Translations under genes and position numbers: made by a program
Shown here: positions 53,190-64,000 of the stretch, piece after piece
Position numbering within the stretch: the stretch's first letter is position 1
Layout: each line of letters begins with the position of its first letter
Assembly: GCA_902388495.1 (NCBI GenBank)
Contig: CABMPP010000021.1
Span: forward strand, 5,412 to 69,411
DNA length: 64,000 bases
Direction of reading: 5' to 3'
Origin: an uncultured Bacteroides sp.
Lineage (GTDB): Bacteria > Bacteroidota > Bacteroidia > Bacteroidales > Bacteroidaceae
The notes under the pieces: generated by a model
Database searches by the model: none
What the model was told of the DNA's origin: nothing
The model's input: only the letters and a program-made list of their open reading frames with translations

Positions 53190-53609
53190 CTAGTTCATCG
53201 GTTGTATTGAAAATGAGAACTTCTTTCCCAATCGTGACTTGTTCAGCCACAATATATAATAATAAGGTATAAGAAGCGCCAACGAGCAAAGCGCAGAACG
53301 CAACTCGTCATTCCAAATAACCATAAAAATGAATAAAGAGACAATTAAAACGAGGAAAGGAAATACGAAAGCCAACAATACCGCCATTGCCCCCATCGAG
53401 AGTTCTCCTACCACCCATACGCGGTCGCCGGGTTGATACGAAGCAGCATCAGCATCTGTTATATCAATAAGTTTTTCTTTGGTATCAGCAGAGCTACAAT
53501 GCCCCTTTACACTACATGAAGCGCATGCTGAAGTTTGGATTATTCTCACCTTCAGATGAGAACCATTTATGTTTTCCACAATACCTTGATGTCTTATAGT
53601 ATTCGCCAT
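53190..53609 (-). CDS. rseC: RseC/MucC-family membrane protein
   Basis: A 139-residue protein with a soluble N-terminal part holding the Cys cluster TSACASCSVKGHCSSAD, followed by two membrane helices (MGAMAVLLAFVFPFLVLIVSLFIFMV and LCSLALLIPYYYILWL). The family includes RseC, linked to reduction of SoxR and to Rnf/Rsx complexes in proteobacteria. Its place as first gene of the rnf operon suggests a role in Rnf assembly or redox tuning. The promoter core at 53638-53645 drives the operon. Confidence 0.9.
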   Translation of the reverse strand: MANTIRHQGIVENINGSHLKVRIIQTSACASCSVKGHCSSADTKEKLIDITDADAASYQPGDRVWVVGELSMGAMAVLLAFVFPFLVLIVSLFIFMVIWNDELRSALCSLALLIPYYYILWLNKSRLGKKFSFSIQPMN

Positions 53610-53637
53610 TTTGCAAAGTGAGCATTACAAATCGCGG

Positions 53638-53645
53638 CAAATTTA
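53638..53645 (-). promoter_or_regulatory. Promoter core for the rseC-rnf operon
   Basis: The minus strand reads TAAATTTG (TAnnTTTG), 29 bp before the rseC start codon. Confidence 0.55.
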
Positions 53646-53756
53646 CGCATTATTTATGAACTGCAAACCTTTCGAATACTTTTTATGTGCACGTAAACGT
53701 TCTTTTTCCCTTTTTTATGAGGTTTTTCTTCATTTTTTCTATTAAAAGACATAAAA

Positions 53757-53785
53757 AACGCCCCATTGTCATCCAACGGAGCGTT
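53757..53785 (-). terminator. Terminator of the DUF3078 gene
   Basis: On the minus strand AACGCTCCGTTG and CAATGGGGCGTT pair over 12 bp (two G-U pairs) around a tetraloop, followed by TTTTTTATG. Confidence 0.75.
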
Positions 53786-53812
53786 CTTTTTATTTATTAA
53801 CGACCTGTATAG

Positions 53813-55252
53813 TTACCATTTGTAATTGATGCCGAAGCTTAATAATTCTTTTACCTGAAAATAGCTATCTCCTTCTGTCGGGCGGGAACTATCATCATAG
53901 CGGGCATGTACGTAGAGCTTGGTAGAAAGATAACGGTTCAGCACAAAGTTTACAGTATTTTCCCACTCGATGCGCGTCCATTCATAACTGGTCTGGAAAT
54001 CCAGGCGAGAATCCAACACAATAGTAGGAATGATGGTCCACGAAAGCGTCGGTTGCACCTGCGAACCGAAGTTATGCTTCACACTCTTACCTTCGTCCAG
54101 ACCAAAACTGACTTCGTTTACATCCTTGTTTCCTATATAGCGCATCATATACGTCAAGGGAGCCATGAAAACAGACAAACTGAATTTCTTCTTCTTCAAC
54201 TTGTAGTCCATACCGATACTGCTTGTCCAGTCGGCCGGAGCAAAGAAAGCAGAAACCAGTTCTTCGCTATTCGCTTTGTAACCGTTAACGAACTGAGTCT
54301 TAAATTCCGTAGTAATTGTATAGTACCACTTCGATGCAGCCTGAATACCTATCTTACTATACAACCGGAGTTGGTCGGTACTTACCAAATAGTTATGGTA
54401 CTCATCCGACGGTGCCGAACTGAAACCTAACTTGGCATCCAGCAAATTCTCCCATTGAATCTTCTCCTGGTCGTTGTAATTGGCAAACAACTGCAGATTG
54501 GCAAGCAGAGCATTCGTGCTCTCCCCACCCTTATACCAGTTGTCGGAAATGTAGTTCTGAGTAAATTGCAGCGAACCGTTTCCACCCGTCACCCACCAGT
54601 TGGGTTTGTGGATTATGACTTCCGCGTCCTCTTTTACCCTTATCATGTCTTCTTTTCCAAACAATTTTACGACGGATGGTTTAGAAGAAACCTCTTTCTC
54701 TATATTATCCCTATAGCTGCGGCGCTTCATTATCTCTCTTTCGGTTCTTACCACCAGATTAGGATAATCTACATAAGTGCCCAGCAAAGTACGATCCACA
54801 ATCTTATTGGCCCTTTTCTTCGAGGTGAAGCTCAACGTATCTATCGGTAACAACTCACGTGTCAGAGCCGGAACCGTATCAGGCTTCTGAAAGCTCCATC
54901 TCAGCTTGGAATAGCGCCTCATGGGAGCATAATAATAAGTAAGGGGAAGGAATAAGCGATAGTAATCAGGACTGAGAGTTATATAACGCTCCGGTGTAGT
55001 AGGATCGTTCAGATAATCCAAAACGCCAATATGTTTTTCATACAACACCGAAACTGTATCCAGCCTATAACGAGTACCTTCCGGCTTCAGTTTCAAGATC
55101 ATATATTCACTCATTATCCCTGATAAAGTATCAGCCTTAGCGGTTGTTTTCTGTTTTACATTCTTTATGGCGGGCTCCGCCACATCCTGCGCCATCATCG
55201 ACGAAGAAATCATTGCGGCAATCACCCAAATTGAGATGTGTCTATTCTTCAT
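53813..55252 (-). CDS. DUF3078 family outer-membrane-associated protein
   Basis: A 479-residue protein with a signal peptide ([15 protein letters not shown]). The C-terminal two-thirds is a run of beta-strands with the DUF3078 signature [36 protein letters not shown], then [39 protein letters not shown] (both given in parts) and a final aromatic strand [10 protein letters not shown]. It is likely a beta-barrel of the outer membrane; function is unknown. It is divergent from pyrG, with its promoter core at 55279-55286. Confidence 0.85.
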   Translation of the reverse strand: MKNRHISIWVIAAMISSSMMAQDVAEPAIKNVKQKTTAKADTLSGIMSEYMILKLKPEGTRYRLDTVSVLYEKHIGVLDYLNDPTTPERYITLSPDYYRLFLPLTYYYAPMRRYSKLRWSFQKPDTVPALTRELLPIDTLSFTSKKRANKIVDRTLLGTYVDYPNLVVRTEREIMKRRSYRDNIEKEVSSKPSVVKLFGKEDMIRVKEDAEVIIHKPNWWVTGGNGSLQFTQNYISDNWYKGGESTNALLANLQLFANYNDQEKIQWENLLDAKLGFSSAPSDEYHNYLVSTDQLRLYSKIGIQAASKWYYTITTEFKTQFVNGYKANSEELVSAFFAPADWTSSIGMDYKLKKKKFSLSVFMAPLTYMMRYIGNKDVNEVSFGLDEGKSVKHNFGSQVQPTLSWTIIPTIVLDSRLDFQTSYEWTRIEWENTVNFVLNRYLSTKLYVHARYDDSSRPTEGDSYFQVKELLSFGINYKW

Positions 55253-55278
55253 AATTCCTAAAACCTATGATTTGAGTG

Positions 55279-55286
55279 CAAATTTA
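55279..55286 (-). promoter_or_regulatory. Promoter core for the DUF3078 gene
   Basis: The minus strand reads TAAATTTG (TAnnTTTG), 27 bp before the start codon. Confidence 0.5.
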
Positions 55287-55437
55287 GCTGAAAATGTTTA
55301 GAATACATAGAAAAACAATTAGAAAACCGAAGAAACGTATCGAAAACTAAATGAAAAACGGAAGAGTGCTTCTTCGATGAAATCGTATTTTTTAATAATT
55401 GTTTTACCGAAACTTTCTGTACTTCCTCTTTTTTTTA

Positions 55438-55445
55438 TAATTTTG
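55438..55445 (+). promoter_or_regulatory. Promoter core for pyrG-yidC
   Basis: TAATTTTG matches TAnnTTTG with a near-match TTTC 20 bp upstream (55414-55417), 71 bp before the pyrG start. The leader is long enough for regulation by nucleotide supply, but no defined structure was seen. Confidence 0.5.
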
Positions 55446-55503
55446 CGCTTTTTAAGTCTGTTGTGTACCAACGGGTACATTTACAATGAGTAACAATTAA
55501 TAA

Positions 55504-57135
<1,632 letters not shown>

Positions 57136-57168
57136 AATTTGTAATTAGTAATTTGTAATTAACAGAGA

Positions 57169-59022
57169 ATGGACAAAAACACCATCACAGGTCTTGTTTT
57201 AATAGCTATCTTGTTAGTAGGTTTCAGTTTTCTGAGCCGTCCCAGCCAGGAGCAACTGGAAGCCCAACAGCACTACTATGACTCCATTGCCCAGGTGCAG
57301 CAACGCGAAGAAGCCTTAAAAGCTAAATCGGAAGCAGCCCTGGCCAACGAAAAAGGAACAGAAGTAGCAGTTGACTCCACCACCCTCTTCTTCGACGCCC
57401 GTCAAGGAACCAACTCGCAAGTGACCATCCAGAACAACCTGGCAGAGATTACGGTAGATACAAAGGGCGGACGCATTGCTTCGGCCACGCTGAAAGAGTA
57501 TATGGGACAAGACAAGAAGACTCCCGTCACATTATTCAGCGGTGACGATGCTTCCATGAACTTTCTCTTCTATAATAAGAAGGAAACCATTCAGACGGAA
57601 GACTACTACTTCACCGCAGTGAACCGCACGGACAGCACTGTCACCATGCGCCTGTCGGCAGACAGCAACAGCTACATCGACTTTACGTATGCCATGCGCA
57701 ACGGCACCTACCTGATAGACTTCACCATCCAGGCAGTCAACATGGAAGGCAAGCTGGCAGCCAGCAACAATTATGTCGACATTGAATGGGCACAACGAGC
57801 CCGCCAGATAGAGAAAGGTTATACGTACGAAAACCGTCTGTCCGAACTGACCTATAAGAAGACCGGAGAAGGCACCGACTACTTGTCCGCCAACAAGAAC
57901 GACGAGAAAGAAGTTCCCGAACGCTTGGACTGGATTGCTTTCAAGAACCAGTTCTTCTCTACGGTATTCTTGGCCGACGCCGATTTTGAAAAGACCAAGC
58001 TGACTTCAAAGATGGAGGCTCAAGGCAGCGGTTACATCAAGGACTACTCGGCAGAAATGAGTACAAAGTTCGATCCGACCGGCAAAGAACCCACACAGTT
58101 GTTCTTCTACTTTGGCCCGAATCACTACAAGACGCTGACTGCTCTCGATAAAGGTCGCACAGAGAAATGGGAGCTGAACCGCTTGGTTTACCTGGGCTGG
58201 CCGCTTATCCGCTGGATAAACAAATGGCTCACTATCAACATCTTCGACTGGTTGTCCAGCTGGGGTCTGAGCATGGGTATCGTGCTGTTGCTGATGACGC
58301 TGATTGTAAAGGCTGTAGTATTCCCCGCAACATGGAAGACGTACATGTCATCGGCCAAGATGCGTGTACTGAAGCCGAAAATCGATGAGATTGGCAAGAA
58401 ATATCCCAAGCAGGAGGATGCGATGAAGAAGCAACAGGAAGTGATGGGGCTATACAGCCAGTACGGTGTCAGTCCGATGGGAGGATGCCTTCCGATGTTG
58501 TTGCAGTTCCCTATCCTGATGGCGTTGTTTATGTTCGTGCCGAGTGCAATCGAACTCCGTCAGCAGAGTTTCTTGTGGGCGGATGACCTCTCCACATACG
58601 ATGCGTTCATCAACTTCCCGTTCCATATCCCGTTCTTGGGCAACCACCTCAGCTTGTTCTGCTTGCTGATGACGGCAACCAATATATTGAACACGAAGTA
58701 CATGATGCAACAGCAAGATACGGGAGCCAATCCTCAGATGGCAGCCATGAAGTGGATGTCGTACCTGATGCCCGTTATGTTCTTGTTCATCTTGAACGAC
58801 TATCCTTCGGGATTGAACTATTACTACTTCATCTCTACATTGATCAGTGTGGTAACAACGCTCATCATGCGGCGAACCACCAACGAAGAGAAACTTCTTG
58901 CCCAAATGGAGGCCAACAAGAAGGACCCGAAGAAGATGAAGAAAACCGGTTTTGCTGCCCGCCTCGAAGCGATGCAAAAGCAGCAAGAGCAGATGATGAA
59001 AGAAAAACAGAATAAGAGATAA
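57169..59022 (+). CDS. yidC: Membrane protein insertase YidC
   Basis: A 617-residue inner-membrane insertase. The N-terminal helix is [20 protein letters not shown] large periplasmic beta-domain follows (about residues 60-350), and then the conserved five-helix core from [16 protein letters not shown] [45 protein letters not shown] (read in parts), with the hydrophilic-groove Arg-bearing segment. [27 protein letters not shown] is the best-conserved stretch. The tail is basic ([15 protein letters not shown] type), suited to ribosome contact. The terminator at 59049-59081 follows. Confidence 0.97.
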   Translation: MDKNTITGLVLIAILLVGFSFLSRPSQEQLEAQQHYYDSIAQVQQREEALKAKSEAALANEKGTEVAVDSTTLFFDARQGTNSQVTIQNNLAEITVDTKGGRIASATLKEYMGQDKKTPVTLFSGDDASMNFLFYNKKETIQTEDYYFTAVNRTDSTVTMRLSADSNSYIDFTYAMRNGTYLIDFTIQAVNMEGKLAASNNYVDIEWAQRARQIEKGYTYENRLSELTYKKTGEGTDYLSANKNDEKEVPERLDWIAFKNQFFSTVFLADADFEKTKLTSKMEAQGSGYIKDYSAEMSTKFDPTGKEPTQLFFYFGPNHYKTLTALDKGRTEKWELNRLVYLGWPLIRWINKWLTINIFDWLSSWGLSMGIVLLLMTLIVKAVVFPATWKTYMSSAKMRVLKPKIDEIGKKYPKQEDAMKKQQEVMGLYSQYGVSPMGGCLPMLLQFPILMALFMFVPSAIELRQQSFLWADDLSTYDAFINFPFHIPFLGNHLSLFCLLMTATNILNTKYMMQQQDTGANPQMAAMKWMSYLMPVMFLFILNDYPSGLNYYYFISTLISVVTTLIMRRTTNEEKLLAQMEANKKDPKKMKKTGFAARLEAMQKQQEQMMKEKQNKR

Positions 59023-59048
59023 TCTCTATTCAATATATTCTTTTGCTG

Positions 59049-59081
59049 AAAGCCGGACAATGTATGTTGTTCGGCTTTTTT
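59049..59081 (+). terminator. Terminator after yidC
   Basis: AAGCCGGACAA pairs with TTGTTCGGCTT (one G-U) around a 6-nt loop, followed by a T-run. Confidence 0.85.
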
Positions 59082-59095
59082 AATCTGAAGGAGAA

Positions 59096-59205
59096 AACAG
59101 ATGGTCTGTTGAGCTGAAACGCATGGTCTATTGAGGTCAAACGCATCATCTGTTAGGGTCAAACGCATTATCTGTTTGAAACGGATACATCATCTATTTT
59201 TAAAG
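59096..59205. repeat. 22-bp-period palindromic array downstream of yidC
   Basis: Five units start at 59096, 59118, 59140, 59162 and 59184, exactly 22 bp apart: AACAGATGGTCTGTT, AACGCATGGTCTATT, AACGCATCATCTGTT, AACGCATTATCTGTT and GATACATCATCTATT. Seen on the other strand they match the array after the RND operon (30482), for example AACAGATGATGCGTTTGACC. It lies between the yidC terminator and the MATE gene. Confidence 0.8.
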
Positions 59206-59245
59206 CACTTGAATTACATTCATTATAATATAAGATTTATAGATT

Positions 59246-60577
59246 ATGCAAACTAAATACACCTACAAACAAATCTGGCTTATCGCCTACCCTATCCTTA
59301 TCAGTCTGCTTATGGAGCAAATGATAGGTATGACAGACACCGCCTTTTTGGGGCGCGTAGGCGAAGTGGAGCTGGGAGCATCCGCTATTGCCGGCATCTT
59401 CTACGTAGTCATCTTCATGGTGGCATTCGGCTTCAGCATCGGGGCACAGATACTTATGGCAAGGCGCAACGGTGAGCAGCAATACCGCGAAATCGGTAAT
59501 CTGTTCTATCAAGGCACCTACTTCCAGCTGGGACTGGCCACAGTCATGTTCCTGCTATGCTATTGCCTTGCACCGATGATACTGCGACGCATCGTCTCGT
59601 CCGACCATATTTACGAAGCCGCCATCAGTTACCTGAACTGGCGTATCTTCGGCTTCTTCTTTACCTTTGCAGCAGTTATGTTCCGCGCATTCTTCCTGGG
59701 CACCACGCAGACCAAGACTTTGACGCTGAACTCTATCGTGATGGTATTGAGCAATGTCGTACTCAACTATATCCTTATCTTCGGTAAGTTCGGAGTACCT
59801 GCCCTCGGCATTGCCGGAGCAGCCATCGGTTCTTCATTGTCCGAGTTGATTTCACTGGTATTCTTCATCCTGTATACCCGTTATCGCATCGATATCCGAA
59901 AGTATGGACTAGACAAGATACCGGGCATCCGCCCGGAGATTCTGAAACGAATGCTGAACGTTTCATTGTGGACGATGGTACAGAACTTCTTCTCCCTCTC
60001 CACCTGGTTCCTGCTCTTCCTATATATAGAACATCTGGGAGAACGTTCGCTGGCCATTACCAATATCATCCGTAATGTTTCGGGTATTCTTTTCATGGTG
60101 ATGATGGCCTTTGCTTCAACCTGCGGTTCGTTGGTAAGTAACCTTATCGGTGCGGGAGACATACGCTATGTTCAAGGCACCATACGCCAGCACATACGCA
60201 TCGCTTATGTGTTTGTACTTCCGTTTGCCCTGTTCTTTGCATTGTTCCCGAATCTGATTCTGAGTGTGTATACCGACATTCCTGCACTGAGGGAAGCTGC
60301 TGTACCCTCGCTCTGGGTACTTTGTTCGGCATATCTGTTCCTGGTTCCTGCCAATGTTTACTTCCAGTCGGTATCGGGAACCGGAAATACACGTACCGCC
60401 TTGGCGCTGGAAATGATAACGCTTGCCATCTACGTCTGTTACATCACGTACATCGTCTCTTATCTGAAGCTCGATGTTGCGTTTGCATGGACGTCGGAGC
60501 ATGTATATTCCATCGGTATTTTAACGCTTTGTTATTTCTACATGAAGAAAGGGAAATGGAGTCAGAAGAAGATTTAA
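59246..60577 (+). CDS. MATE-family efflux transporter
   Basis: A 443-residue transporter with 12 membrane segments in two halves. Family landmarks are AYPILISLLMEQMIGMTDTAFLGRVGEVELGASAIAG, AFGFSIGAQILMARRNGEQQYREIG, YILIFGKFGVPALGIAGAAIGSSLSELIS and MAFASTCGSLVSNLIGAGD. MATE proteins export drugs or metabolites with a sodium or proton gradient. The substrate cannot be told. It is transcribed alone between two repeat- or terminator-bearing gaps. Confidence 0.92.
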   Translation: MQTKYTYKQIWLIAYPILISLLMEQMIGMTDTAFLGRVGEVELGASAIAGIFYVVIFMVAFGFSIGAQILMARRNGEQQYREIGNLFYQGTYFQLGLATVMFLLCYCLAPMILRRIVSSDHIYEAAISYLNWRIFGFFFTFAAVMFRAFFLGTTQTKTLTLNSIVMVLSNVVLNYILIFGKFGVPALGIAGAAIGSSLSELISLVFFILYTRYRIDIRKYGLDKIPGIRPEILKRMLNVSLWTMVQNFFSLSTWFLLFLYIEHLGERSLAITNIIRNVSGILFMVMMAFASTCGSLVSNLIGAGDIRYVQGTIRQHIRIAYVFVLPFALFFALFPNLILSVYTDIPALREAAVPSLWVLCSAYLFLVPANVYFQSVSGTGNTRTALALEMITLAIYVCYITYIVSYLKLDVAFAWTSEHVYSIGILTLCYFYMKKGKWSQKKI

Positions 60578-60639
60578 AATATTTCTGTATCTTCGCAACA
60601 TAATAAATATACGACGGATATTCATCAAACACTAATTAT

Positions 60640-62760
60640 ATGAAACAAGTAAACCTATTGTTTATGTCAGCAGCAATGACATTGGCCTCCTGCGGAGGAG
60701 CGAAAGATGCCGGGCAACCGGATGCAGCAGCGCTTATCCAGCGTTCGGACATCAAGATCGAAGGCAAGAGTATGACACCCGAAGCCCTTTGGGCGATGGG
60801 ACGCATTGGCAGCGTAGCCGTATCTCCCGACGAGAAACAGATTGCCTACACCGTATCTTATTACAGTGTACCGCAGAACAAAAGCAACAGCGAAGTATTC
60901 GTTATGAATGCCGACGGCAGCAGTAATACGCAAATTACCCGTGATGCCTGGCAAGAAGGAGAACCTACCTGGATTAAAGACGGCAAGAAGATTGCTTTCC
61001 TTTGCAACGAAAGCGGCAGCAGTCAGGTATGGGAAATGAATCCCGACGGCAGCGGACGTAAACAGTTGACCGAATATGACGGAGATATCGAAGGCTTCTC
61101 CTTCTCTCCCGACGGCAAGAAATTGCTCTTCATCGCCCAGGTGAAGACCGTGAAGAGCACTGCCGATAAACATCCTGATCTGCCAAAGGCAACCGGTATC
61201 ATCGTAACCGACCTTATGTACAAACATTGGGACGAGTGGGTGACGACTGCCCCCCACCCCTTCGTTGCCGACTTCGACGATAACGGCATCAATAACGTAA
61301 CCGATATTCTGGAAGGCGAACCTTACGAAAGTCCGATGAAACCTTGGGGTGGTATCGAGCAGCTGGCATGGAGTCCGTCTTCTGATAAAGTAGCCTATAC
61401 TTGTCGTAAGAAGACCGGGCTGGCGTATGCCATCTCCACGAACTCCGACATCTACATCTACGACCTTGCCAGCAAGAAAACCGTAAATATCACCGAAGAA
61501 AACAAGGGTTACGACACCAACCCGCAGTATTCTCCCGACGGTAAATACATTGCATGGCAGAGTATGGAGCACGACGGTTACGAAGCCGATCTGAACCGTC
61601 TGTTCATCATGAACCTCGAGACCGGTGAAAAGCGTTTCGTCAGCAAGGCGTTCGAATCAAATGTAGACGCTTTCTTGTGGAATAAAGACTCTCAAAGCAT
61701 CTATTTCATCGGCGTATGGCACGGTGAGACACAGATCTACAACATCAACCTTACCGACAGCGATAAGCTGACTCAGCTTACCGATGGCATGTACGACTAC
61801 GCTTCTCTTGCCCTCTGCGGCGACAAAGTGATTGCCAAACGTCACTCCATGAGCATGGGTGATGAAATCTACGCCGTAGCCAATTCCCGCAACGGCGATG
61901 CTTTTGCCGAAGCTACACAGTTGACTTTCGAGAACAAGCAAATCTACGACCAACTGGAAATGGGTAAAGTGGAAGCCCGCTGGATGAAGACTACCGACGG
62001 CAAGCAGATGCTAACATGGGTAATCTATCCGCCTCAGTTCGACCCGAACAAGAAGTATCCTACCCTGCTCTTCTGCGAGGGTGGTCCTCAAAGCCCCGTC
62101 AGTCAGTTCTGGAGCTATCGTTGGAATTTCCAGATCATGGCGGCAAACGATTATATTATCGTAGCTCCCAACCGTCGCGGTCTTCCGGGCTTTGGTGTAG
62201 AATGGAACGAAGCTATCAGCGGCGATTATGGTGGTCAATGCATGAAGGATTATTTCACTGCAATCGACGAAGTTGCCAAAGAGCCTTTTGTGGATAAAGA
62301 CCGTCTGGGTTGTGTCGGCGCCAGCTTCGGAGGTTTCTCCGTATATTGGCTTGCCGGACATCACGACAAACGTTTCAAGGCTTTCATCGCTCACGATGGT
62401 ATCTTCAATATGGAAATGCAATATCTGGAAACAGAAGAGAAATGGTTTGCCAACTGGGATATGGGCGGCGCTTACTGGGAAAAGAACAACGCTACGGCTC
62501 AACGTACTTTTACCAACTCTCCGCATCTCTTCGTCGACAAATGGGATACTCCTATCCTCTGTATCCATGGCGAAAAGGACTTCCGTATCCTTGCCAACCA
62601 GGCAATGGCTGCCTTCGATGCTGCCGTGATGCGTGGTGTTCCTGCCGAATTGCTGATCTATCCCGATGAAAATCACTGGGTGCTGAAACCTCAGAATGGC
62701 GTACTGTGGCAACGCACTTTCTTTGAGTGGTTGGATAAATGGCTGAAGCCGGGTAAATAA
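60640..62760 (+). CDS. S9-family (prolyl oligopeptidase/acylaminoacyl-type) serine peptidase, lipoprotein
   Basis: A 706-residue peptidase with a lipoprotein signal (LLFMSAAMTLASC). A beta-propeller made of TolB-like repeats comes first (VAVSPDEKQIAYTVSYYSV; FSFSPDGKKLLFIAQ; LAWSPSSDKVAYTCRK; PQYSPDGKYIAWQSM). The alpha/beta-hydrolase domain starts near residue 440. The catalytic triad is visible: Ser in CVGASFGGFSVYWLAG, Asp in CIHGEKDFRIL and His in YPDENHWVLKPQN. It probably trims peptides in the periplasm. The -7-like TATCTTCG at 60588-60595 is one base off consensus. Confidence 0.92.
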   Translation: MKQVNLLFMSAAMTLASCGGAKDAGQPDAAALIQRSDIKIEGKSMTPEALWAMGRIGSVAVSPDEKQIAYTVSYYSVPQNKSNSEVFVMNADGSSNTQITRDAWQEGEPTWIKDGKKIAFLCNESGSSQVWEMNPDGSGRKQLTEYDGDIEGFSFSPDGKKLLFIAQVKTVKSTADKHPDLPKATGIIVTDLMYKHWDEWVTTAPHPFVADFDDNGINNVTDILEGEPYESPMKPWGGIEQLAWSPSSDKVAYTCRKKTGLAYAISTNSDIYIYDLASKKTVNITEENKGYDTNPQYSPDGKYIAWQSMEHDGYEADLNRLFIMNLETGEKRFVSKAFESNVDAFLWNKDSQSIYFIGVWHGETQIYNINLTDSDKLTQLTDGMYDYASLALCGDKVIAKRHSMSMGDEIYAVANSRNGDAFAEATQLTFENKQIYDQLEMGKVEARWMKTTDGKQMLTWVIYPPQFDPNKKYPTLLFCEGGPQSPVSQFWSYRWNFQIMAANDYIIVAPNRRGLPGFGVEWNEAISGDYGGQCMKDYFTAIDEVAKEPFVDKDRLGCVGASFGGFSVYWLAGHHDKRFKAFIAHDGIFNMEMQYLETEEKWFANWDMGGAYWEKNNATAQRTFTNSPHLFVDKWDTPILCIHGEKDFRILANQAMAAFDAAVMRGVPAELLIYPDENHWVLKPQNGVLWQRTFFEWLDKWLKPGK

Positions 62761-62785
62761 AAAGACTCTCAAAGGGTATAAACTG

Positions 62786-62822
62786 ACAGTCCCCGATTCT
62801 TTCATTAAGAATCGGGGACTGT
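62786..62822. terminator. Bidirectional terminator
   Basis: A 16-bp perfect stem (ACAGTCCCCGATTCTT and its complement) with a TCATT loop lies between the convergent peptidase gene and transferase gene. Confidence 0.85.
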
Positions 62823-62841
62823 TCTGTTATGTTTTATAGGT

Positions 62842-63792
62842 TTACTTATTCAGATGAAGGCGGAAGTATTTCTTCATAAACAGAATGTAAACCAAACTTA
62901 ATAGTAGAACGCAACCTATTAAATACGTATATGCATATTCTTGATAGTAAATATATCCTATGATAATAATAGCTTGCACCAGCATATAAATGGAGGAAAC
63001 CAGCACATGAGGTAATTTCAACTCATTCGCCATAATCTGATACAAATGCTTCCGATGCGGCAAACCGATATTCTCATGGAGCATCAGCCGATGAATGATA
63101 GTCAGAACACTATCTACACCATAAACGGACAATAAGACAATCCAACTGAAATCACCAGTCTGAATGATTAGTCTGCCTATCAGGAAAAGAAGGATGAAGG
63201 CAATGCTCACAGAACCCACATCACCGGCAAAGCACTTCGCCTTCTTACGGAAATTGAAGAAGCAGAAGACAAGAACGGAACAAATAACGGTATAGATGAA
63301 ATCCGCTTCCACAAAAGTCACCACCTCCTTATTGACATAAGCCAATGCAGTAAGAATAACCAGAGAATAACCGCCAGTTATTCCATTGATGCCATCCATA
63401 AAGTTGTAAGCATTGATAATGCCCGTGCAGACTATCAAGGCAATGAGTATCCACCACCACGACAAGGAAAACAGTCCCCACTGATAAAACATCAAAGCCA
63501 TAGCCGAGAAATGAAAAAGCAGTCTTGTCATTTGTCGGGTAGATTTTATGTCATCCACAAAACTGATGAACGTCACCAGTGTCAAGGCCAGCAGGAACCA
63601 GGGATATTCAAAGCCACTCGTCAGGAAATAGGCCAATGCACCGAAATAGAAGATAATTCCACCACCACGCAAAGTCACTTTCGTATGAGAACTACGTTCA
63701 TTGGGTTTGTCAATGATATTACACTTATCGGCTATCCTAAAATAAAAAAGTTCTGCTAAAAAGAGCAGAACTAATATAATCAGATAATACAT
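62842..63792 (-). CDS. WecA/MraY-family undecaprenyl-phosphate sugar-phosphate transferase
   Basis: A 316-residue integral membrane enzyme (about ten helices) that starts a lipid-linked sugar chain by moving HexNAc-1-phosphate to undecaprenyl phosphate. Motifs present are DKPNERSSHTKVTLRGGG near the N-terminus, FVDDIKSTRQMTRL with the Mg-binding Asp pair, NAYNFMDGINGITGGYSL and the FAGDVGSVSIAF region, and the later HENIGLPHRKHLYQIM with basic residues. This is a glycosyltransferase family 4 member as used for capsule, LPS or enterobacterial-type surface glycan. Its neighbour at the window edge is an epimerase. Confidence 0.92.
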   Translation of the reverse strand: MYYLIILVLLFLAELFYFRIADKCNIIDKPNERSSHTKVTLRGGGIIFYFGALAYFLTSGFEYPWFLLALTLVTFISFVDDIKSTRQMTRLLFHFSAMALMFYQWGLFSLSWWWILIALIVCTGIINAYNFMDGINGITGGYSLVILTALAYVNKEVVTFVEADFIYTVICSVLVFCFFNFRKKAKCFAGDVGSVSIAFILLFLIGRLIIQTGDFSWIVLLSVYGVDSVLTIIHRLMLHENIGLPHRKHLYQIMANELKLPHVLVSSIYMLVQAIIIIGYIYYQEYAYTYLIGCVLLLSLVYILFMKKYFRLHLNK

Positions 63793-63822
63793 AACAGTAT
63801 TTTCCTCTTTAATCTTTAATTG

Positions 63823-64000
63823 TTAATTTATGAATGATTTTATCGTTCTTACTATCCCCTCCTCTGCCCTAACCGGCATCCTATCAATTCCCAAAGCTGC
63901 CTTAATCTTTGCATTACTCACCACATAGTTTTCCGTCAACTTACGCAAACGTTCCGTATTCAAAGGCAAATGGAGTAAGGTGCCCAATCCGGCACAACCT
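63823..64000 (-). CDS. C-terminal end of an NAD-dependent sugar epimerase/dehydratase (cut by right edge)
   Basis: The last 59 codons of a minus-strand frame end at TAA 63823-63825. The protein part reads GLGTLLHLPLNTERLRKL and NAKIKAALGIDRMPV, then GIVRTIKSFIN. This resembles the C-terminus of extended short-chain epimerases found beside WecA-type transferases in Bacteroides polysaccharide loci. The catalytic part is outside the window, so the substrate is unknown. It lies 30 bp upstream of the transferase and is probably in the same operon. Confidence 0.65.
   Translation of the reverse strand, partial: GCAGLGTLLHLPLNTERLRKLTENYVVSNAKIKAALGIDRMPVRAEEGIVRTIKSFIN

Overview
The window looks like chromosomal DNA of a gut Bacteroides. 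The evidence is the recurring Bacteroides-type promoter core (TAnnTTTG, sometimes with an upstream TTTG), the many Bacteroidales-specific families (DUF4296, DUF3078, DUF3332, TamL-type lipoprotein, NrtR-like sugar regulator, Mfa/Fim-type pilins) and the gene neighbourhoods. No rRNA, tRNA or CRISPR array was seen. The species cannot be fixed from the sequence alone.

Layout. 1-8.2 kb: envelope and housekeeping genes (start of a BamA-like protein, type II NADH dehydrogenase, DUF3332 lipoprotein, TamL-like protein, SPOUT rRNA methylase), then a leftward operon ileS-dksA-lspA-DUF4296-small ORF (to 11.7 kb). 12.0-23.4 kb: an accessory type V pilus locus with a tyrosine recombinase, a 1,240-bp segment bounded by perfect 27-bp inverted repeats that carries an AraC-type regulator, then DUF3575, major pilin, anchor, a 1,209-residue tip-like protein, a C11 (clostripain-type) protease and an HTH-less relative of the regulator. 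23.6-31.9 kb: a DUF1080 lipoprotein, a CusBAC-like RND efflux operon and a nucleotide pyrophosphatase/phosphodiesterase. 31.9-37.2 kb: the xylose operon (NUDIX-type regulator, xylB, xylA, xylE). 37.5-38.5 kb: fabD. 38.6-45.6 kb: an eight-gene thiamine operon (thiS-E-G-C-H-F-tenI/thiE-D) behind a TPP riboswitch. 45.7-47.9 kb: a thioredoxin-fold lipoprotein and galE. 48.0-53.6 kb: rseC-rnfBCDGEA. 53.8-59.0 kb: DUF3078 protein, pyrG and yidC. 59.2-62.8 kb: a MATE exporter and an S9 peptidase. 62.8-64.0 kb: a WecA/MraY-type initiating transferase and the end of an epimerase gene, probably the edge of a surface polysaccharide locus.

The outstanding system is the pilus locus. The 27-bp inverted repeats (13411-13437 and 14624-14650), the adjacent tyrosine recombinase, and two promoter cores placed so that they would drive the regulator and the pilus operon only after inversion suggest a phase switch, captured here in the OFF state. 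The three pilin-like proteins each have an arginine at residue 50-56, just before the first core strand, where P. gingivalis pilins are cut by gingipain. The operon carries its own C11 protease, a family that often cuts after arginine. A second theme is a set of intergenic arrays of short degenerate palindromic units with an exact 22-bp period (23420, 30482, 59096) and a related 24-bp array between thiG and thiC (40385).
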